DNA from: Rattus norvegicus
Taxonomy: Eukaryota; Chordata; Mammalia; Rodentia; Muridae
Length of the DNA stretch: 64,000 nucleotides
Direction: 5' to 3'
Assembly (NCBI RefSeq): GCF_036323735.1
Contig: NC_086026.1
Span: 54,503,039 to 54,567,038 of the forward strand
Shown: positions 59,150 to 64,000 of the stretch, one piece after another
How the letters are laid out: each line of letters starts with the position of its first letter
Position numbering within the stretch: the stretch's first letter is position 1
Made by a program: the position numbers and the translations under genes
The notes under the pieces: model-generated
Database searches by the model: none
What the model saw: the letters and a program-made list of their open reading frames with translations, nothing else
What the model was told of the DNA's origin: nothing

Positions 59150-59422
59150 GAGAGAACTACGGTAAGACGAGCCTTCCTGAATGTGAGTGGTGTCATCCCA
59201 TTAACTGGGGTCCTGTACAGAATAAAATAAAGAGAGCTGGGCTGTCATCTCTCTCCGATTCCTACCTTAGGCACAAAGTGATCAGCTGCCTCTTGTTCTT
59301 CCATCATACCTTCACCATCACCACGACCTATATACTGTCACTATGAGCCTAAACAAACCCTTCCTTCCTTAAGCTGCTTTTGTCATAGCAGGAACAAAAG
59401 AAGCTAGTATAGCTTCTAGTTG
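59150..59422 (+). repeat. URR1-like repeat (3' half)
   Basis: gtcctgtacagaataaaataaag, then cttccttccttaagctgc and gcaggaacaaaagaagc. Confidence 0.7.
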
Positions 59423-59567
59423 GAGTAACTGATGGTTCACGTCATGTAATACTGAGTGACTGAGTCACAGTCACTAAATAGTACAGAGACTGTAGGAGAT
59501 GCTGGGAGCTGGGTAGAGGACACATACGTCTGGATATTTATCACAGTGTCACCTCACTGCCCCTGCT

Positions 59568-59569
<2 letters not shown>

Positions 59570-59622
<53 letters not shown>

Positions 59623-59623
59623 T
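59570..59623 (+). repeat. (GT)n microsatellite
   Basis: About 26 GT units. Confidence 0.95.
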
Positions 59624-59689
59624 TTCTAATTGTTTCAGTGCATCCCGGTGCAAGACTGTATCAGTTTACTTAATGTACCAGTGAGTTGG

Positions 59690-59990
59690 TGTTGAAGTGC
59701 TGTTAGGGTAGTCAGTAGGATCTCTTAAATGTGAAATGCCCCGCTTAAGAGCTCCTGAAGAGGTGTGGCCTTGTTGGAGTAGGTGTGGCCTTGTTGGAGT
59801 AGATGTGGCCTTGTTGGAGTAGGTGTGGCCTTGTTGGAGTAGGTGTGGCCTTGTTGGAGTGGCTGTGGCCTTGTTGGAGTAGGTGTGGCCTTGTTGGAGT
59901 AGGTGTGGCCTTGTTGGAGTGGCTGTGGCCTTGTTGGAGTAGGTGTGGCCTTGTTGAAGGTAGCGTGTCACTGACTTTGAGGCTCCTGTG
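59690..59990 (+). repeat. hAT/URR1-like repeat with internal minisatellite
   Basis: Left and right flanks (gtagtcagtaggatctcttaaatgtg; agcgtgtcactgactttgagg) are the same abundant repeat, whose ccttgttggagtaggtgtgg stretch has expanded. Confidence 0.65.
59761..59956 (+). repeat. 20-bp minisatellite, about 10 units
   Basis: Unit aggtgtggccttgttggagt, with variant first letters aga and ggc. The pattern repeats every 60 bp: 59821-59880 and 59881-59940 are identical. Confidence 0.97.
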
Positions 59991-59999
59991 CTAATGTGG

Positions 60000-62255
60000 A
60001 AGGAAACTTAAGTTCTGGGAACTTAGGTGTGTCACTGTGAACAAAAGTTCAAGTGATGCTCAGAAAAGCTCCCGACTTTGAGCGAGTTTTGACAAGGTGG
60101 GTTTGTAACTGTGCGAAACCCTACACGATCTCAGCTCTCGCAGAGTCGAGCAGACGCACATTTAGGAACACAAGTAAACTAGACTGGGCTCTGCTATCAA
60201 TACACGGAGACATAGGAGATTAGAGAGGATCAGGGAGGAGCTGGGGAAGGGATAAAACATGGTCAAAATATATTGTGTGGGGAAAAAACTTTAAATAGAA
60301 AAATTTAAAATATATGGAGAAAAATTATGCAACGATCTGATCATCTCTGGCAAGGTTCTCATTTGTCTGGTGATGGAGTCTGGGGCAGTGAGAGAGAGCA
60401 GAGAAGACTTCACTGGAAAGGCAGAGAAGAGCTAAGAGCAGGAGCTGAGGAGACAGTCGTGAACAGAGAGCAGGAGCTGTGCTCAGGGCAGACAGGCAAA
60501 ATCTCTTGGCCCACATTCACTGGGACTCCATTTGTCTCCTGGCTGCAACCAAGCGATCACGTTGCCTGGAGCCCTGTCCACACAGAGGGCTTCCTGCTTT
60601 TAGCCTCAGTTCTGGTTCTATCTTCCTCCTCCAGAGGCAGGAGGTCACAGATTGAAAAGAGTAAAGAATGTTGGGAGGGAGGGGCTGGCGTTCCAAGGGT
60701 CCCAGGGTACACTAGAGCAGCTAGAGGATCCAGACAGAAGAGGCAAGCAGAGAGTCTGACATCTGATTGGGCACATCTGGATGTACACATGAGTCATGTG
60801 TCGAATATCTAAGTGCTGTTGGGAGGTGCATGAATACACTGGCTCTCAAACTGAGCTCTCTTGGCCAAGCATCAGCCTCTTTTGGGGGGTAGATGTAACA
60901 ATCCGTGTCTCACCAAGCCAGTTCATGATGGTGATACACCTTCGACTGTAAGGACCCTGGCTTGGAGGCTCAGTTTTTCTGAACATACCCATGTGGGCAA
61001 GGCTACTTTGCCTTGCAGGTGGAGATTTGCATGTGTGCATCCTTGTGACTGGAAACCAGATCCATCTCACTTGACCTTATCCGGAGCTCTCCTAGTCTAG
61101 GGCACCCCTTCTGGGTCACTTTGCAAATATTTGAAGGTGATGCTAGCAATGGTAGCCAGATGTAACTCCAGCCGGCCTAGTCCATCTTCTGTGCTAGTCC
61201 TGAGGCAGAGCAGTCACAAGGCTCCTCCTTTTACCTCAGACAGAAATCTAATCTAACTGTGCAGAAAAGCAGAGGCAAGAGAAATGGCCTAGTCACAGGA
61301 GGAAAAAACAAAAAAATAAAAATAAAAAACAAACAAAAGACAACAAAAAACCAAGAAACAAAGGGGGGAAAAAACCACTTGCTTGTTTTTCCCTTAAGTT
61401 TTCCTGGGACAAAATATATAGTTTTTACCCATCCTCGATAAATAGCTTGGAATGGAGGTGGAGAAGAGAGTCTGGGAGTGAGTGCCATATCTCAGTGCTC
61501 CACAGGCTGGATTTGGAATGGCTGGTGGATGTGGGGATGTGTACAGTGAGACGCTTGAGAAGCAGGCTCTCTTCACAGGCATAACACCTTCCCAAAGAAG
61601 ACCCCAAGCAAGTATCTCTTTGCACCCAGACATTGGTTCTTGTCCTAATACTTGCCAGCTAGATGACTCTGTTCACATTGCTTTATCTCTTCCACACTTG
61701 TCTCCCTGTCTCTGGTGCAATGACGGCAATGGGATCCGCGTAACAGGCCTGCCGTGCAGATTAAATAAGACGAGAAACAGAAACTGGAGTCACAGTGTGA
61801 AGACCCAGTGCAGCTGCCTGCAGTATCTGTGCTCTTCCCTTGATGCCTCTCCTGCCCAGAGAATGGCATCCATTTTTCTGAATCCACCATCTGAGCCTTT
61901 TCAGAATTAAATGGGGTTCCCCAGGACTCCCCGGATTCAGGGCTGAGATCAATGGCCATTTCTTCCCTCTGCTTGGAACACTGTTTCCAGGCATTCTGCC
62001 ATGGTCTGAAGAAGGACATGTGTTCCTCTGACCATATAGAGCCAGTCCTGCAGCATGCACCCACCATGATGTTTACACAGATGCACCATAGATGGCGTCA
62101 CAGGAAGGAAACCTCGCTGCTACGTTGTTATGTGTGGTAAGGTGTGCGAGAAACCTACTCAGGAGGTACCTGGTACATAGTGGGTATATATTACATGAAG
62201 TTCTGTCTTGGCTCTCCCTTCGTTAGTATACAAAAGCCAAGAACAATTATTGGCG
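60000..62255. other. Intergenic, no feature recognised
   Basis: No SINE was assigned. An A-rich low-complexity run lies at 61.30-61.37 kb. ORFs up to 161 codons (60327-60812) lack known motifs. Sequence here may be 5' of Fxyd6 judging by human gene order, but no exon is visible. Confidence 0.35.
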
Positions 62256-62257
62256 CT

Positions 62258-62482
62258 TAGTTCGGTTGCTCAGTCAGTAAAAGGTTTGCCTTGAAAGTGC
62301 GCGATCATGAGTTTAATTCCCAGAACCCCCATAAAAAAAATCCAAGCATAGTGATGTGTGCTGATAATCCCAGTGTCGAAGAGGTAGAGACAGGCAGGTC
62401 CCCGGTCCTTTCTGGCCAACCAGAAGCTTACTTGATGGCCTCCAAGCCAGTGAGAGACTCTGTCTAAAAAAGAAAATCTCAT
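62258..62482 (+). repeat. B4/RSINE-like SINE
   Basis: gttcggttgctcagtcagtaaaagg head, gagtttaattcccagaaccc, then a B1-like body (gataatcccagtg, gagacaggcagg) and gagactctgtctaaaaaag. Confidence 0.75.
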
Positions 62483-62607
62483 CCAGTGCCTAAGGAATGA
62501 CATTTAAGACTGTCTTCTCCTCACATGCGTGCACACACACCTACACGTACACCCTCATGTGCATGTGTACATATGCCCACTCCCACATCTAAATGCACAT
62601 AAACATG

Positions 62608-62648
<41 letters not shown>
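62608..62648 (+). repeat. (CA)n microsatellite
   Basis: About 19 CA units. Confidence 0.95.
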
Positions 62649-62649
<1 letters not shown>

Positions 62650-62650
<1 letters not shown>

Positions 62651-62878
62651 TGTCCCGGTCCTACACATAATAGAAGAAACAGATATTTATTGTACAATTA
62701 CCGCTGCCTGGCACTGCAGCAGCTCTGCTGTTCATGCTAATCAATCTTTATAAATCCACAGAATAAGTAATACATGCCATGAATTTCATTGGAATGCATG
62801 GGGAAGCTGATGCTTAGAGAAGCTGAGACACTTATTCAAGACCGTCGGTAATTAGTGAACTCCAAAGAGTGATTAAGG
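62650..62878. other. Intergenic, no feature recognised
   Basis: Unique-looking sequence between two B4-like SINEs. Confidence 0.35.
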
Positions 62879-62879
62879 A

Positions 62880-63140
62880 GGCCTGAGAGATGGCCTAGTG
62901 GGTACAGTGCTTGCTACGGAAGCTTGAAGGCCTGAGTTCAGAACCACAGCGCCCACCACCCGGGACACAACATACCTCTGTAATCCTGATAGAGACAGAA
63001 GAATTCCTGAGAGCTGTCAGGCCAGCTAGCCTGGTACCACAGAGAGCAAGACACTCTCCCTGCAACAAACAAGGTGAATGAAGACTGCCAGCCAAGGCTG
63101 CCATCTGACCTCCACAAGTGTGCCGTGACACACAGGGGCC
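62880..63140 (+). repeat. B4/RSINE-like SINE
   Basis: ggcctgagagatggcctagtgg head, tgaaggcctgagttcagaacc, ctgtaatcctgatagagac and ctgacctccacaagtgtgcc. Confidence 0.75.
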
Positions 63141-63854
63141 AGCAGAGAGAGAAAGACAGGGAGAGGGTGGGGGGGGGGGAGAGCTATTTGCTAAGGAAAT
63201 AAATTTATCATCTTCGATTATTTTTGCCAAAGGGGGAGTTTTTTTACTGCTGCCCAGTCTGACATTTCCTGCTAGAGACAAAAAGTCCCTCTCTCCAGTG
63301 CAGTCTTGAGCGGAGAGCAGCTGGGGCCAGTTCAATAGTTTGCTCCATGACCAGCAGTTCTTCAGAGAGTGAGACACTGAAAACCACCCCGAATGGGTCA
63401 TATCTGGAGTCCTCCTCCCAGGATAAAGGGGGCTGAGCTTTAAAGGGAGACAGAGGCAGGGAGAAGCCTCCTGATACCATGCCCAGGAGGTTCTGTTCCC
63501 AGTGCTGGCCACCGTCTTGGCCCTGCGTGTTATTCTCACTGGTCCAGGTCCAGGTCCTCCCACCTTGGCCAATGTTCTCCAGGGAGACATGTACGAATCC
63601 CAGCTTCTCCTCAGCAGGACTTTGACTGCTGCACAGTAACTAGCCTGCCGATCCACTGACCTGGTTCCTGCTCTGTGCCTCAGCACGCTTGTCCCCCATT
63701 CCCAACATCCATCCTTCCCCAAAAGTCTTCTTCCACCACAGTAAGACTCCTGGCCTTCCCTTACTTTGTATGCTATGGGTAGGCATACCTTGCATGAGAC
63801 AGTAATGATCAGAATGCTCACATAGGTACCTTGCCGACAAATATTTACAAGCAT
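62895..63854 (-). other. Unassigned 319-codon ORF (longest in window)
   Basis: The longest open frame of the window, on the minus strand. I recognise no domain, signal peptide or membrane segment, apart from a hydrophobic patch near the N-terminus (VSILIITVSCKV). The last third runs through a B4-like SINE and a poly-purine tract, so at least that part is repeat-derived. It most likely stays open by chance in moderately GC-rich DNA. No promoter, splice or poly(A) context supports it. Confidence 0.15.
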
Positions 63855-64000
63855 TTAGGAAAGCATTGTGTTTCCTCAGTCCACAAAAAAATCCCAAAGA
63901 ATGTGTCAGGAGACCTCACTCCAGTCTTACTGCAGCCACTCCCAAATCGTGTGACTTTGGGCAAGTCCCTTGCTGTCACTGTCAGCTTTAGTTGTCAACT
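63141..64000. other. Intergenic end of window
   Basis: Contains a short G-run (63169-63179) next to a GA-rich stretch; otherwise no repeat or exon recognised. Confidence 0.35.

Noticed and set aside
59761..59956. Possible CRISPR-like array (regular 20-bp repeats)
   Set aside because: The units follow one another without spacers, lie in a rodent transposon, and the genome is a mammal. It is a minisatellite.
60000..64000. First exon of Fxyd6
   Set aside because: Human gene order makes it possible beyond this point, but I found no segment matching an FXYD leader, a signal peptide or a PFxYD motif.

Overview
The window is rodent nuclear DNA, almost certainly rat (Rattus norvegicus). It has spliced mammalian exons with GT-AG borders and dense B1, B2, B3 and B4 SINEs. 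It also has at least six young ID elements (BC1/tRNA-Ala derived), a family greatly amplified in rat, and five of them have clear target-site duplications. Long CA/TG, TC and tetranucleotide microsatellites are frequent. No bacterial or phage features are present.

The only intact gene I can support is Tmprss13 (transmembrane serine protease 13, also called MSPL), on the + strand from about 19.4 kb to 47.1 or 47.6 kb. I placed thirteen coding exons; their phases join without a break into a 539-codon reading frame. The protein is a type II membrane protease: a cytosolic Ala-Ser-Pro-Ala-Arg repeat region (residues about 8-70), one membrane helix (about 139-160), an LDL-receptor class A module (about 176-198), an SRCR module (about 199-287), an activation site at R297/I298, and a trypsin-like domain with H338, D386 and S483 as the catalytic triad and D477 in the S1 pocket. 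The start codon lies in a 7-codon exon, followed by a 9.2 kb intron.

Region by region: 1-19 kb is intergenic and holds scattered SINEs, two ID elements, a dead processed copy of glutathione S-transferase pi (3529-4241), a small CpG-rich patch with CTCF-, NF-E2/AP-1- and CRE-like motifs (about 2.1-2.35 kb), and one coding-like minus-strand ORF near 18.1 kb. From 19.4 to 47.6 kb is Tmprss13, with repeat-filled introns; a (CCTCTG)n hexanucleotide expansion lies inside a B1 in intron 1. From 47.6 to 64 kb is intergenic and rich in old nested transposons: an antisense L1 relic cut by a solo-LTR-like block, several hAT/URR1-type rodent repeats, two ID elements inserted in one older repeat, a B2 carrying an inverted copy of its own insertion site, and a 20-bp minisatellite grown from a rodent repeat. 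In human, the FXYD6 side follows TMPRSS13 and the IL10RA side precedes it; I see no exon of either gene here.

I found no new multi-gene system. The most interesting items are structural: the B2 self-inverted duplication (52675-53585), the hexanucleotide-expanded B1 (20893-21240), the higher-order minisatellite (59761-59956), the in-frame repeat of Tmprss13 exon 2, and the possible read-through C-terminus of Tmprss13. SINE family names and repeat borders were assigned by eye.
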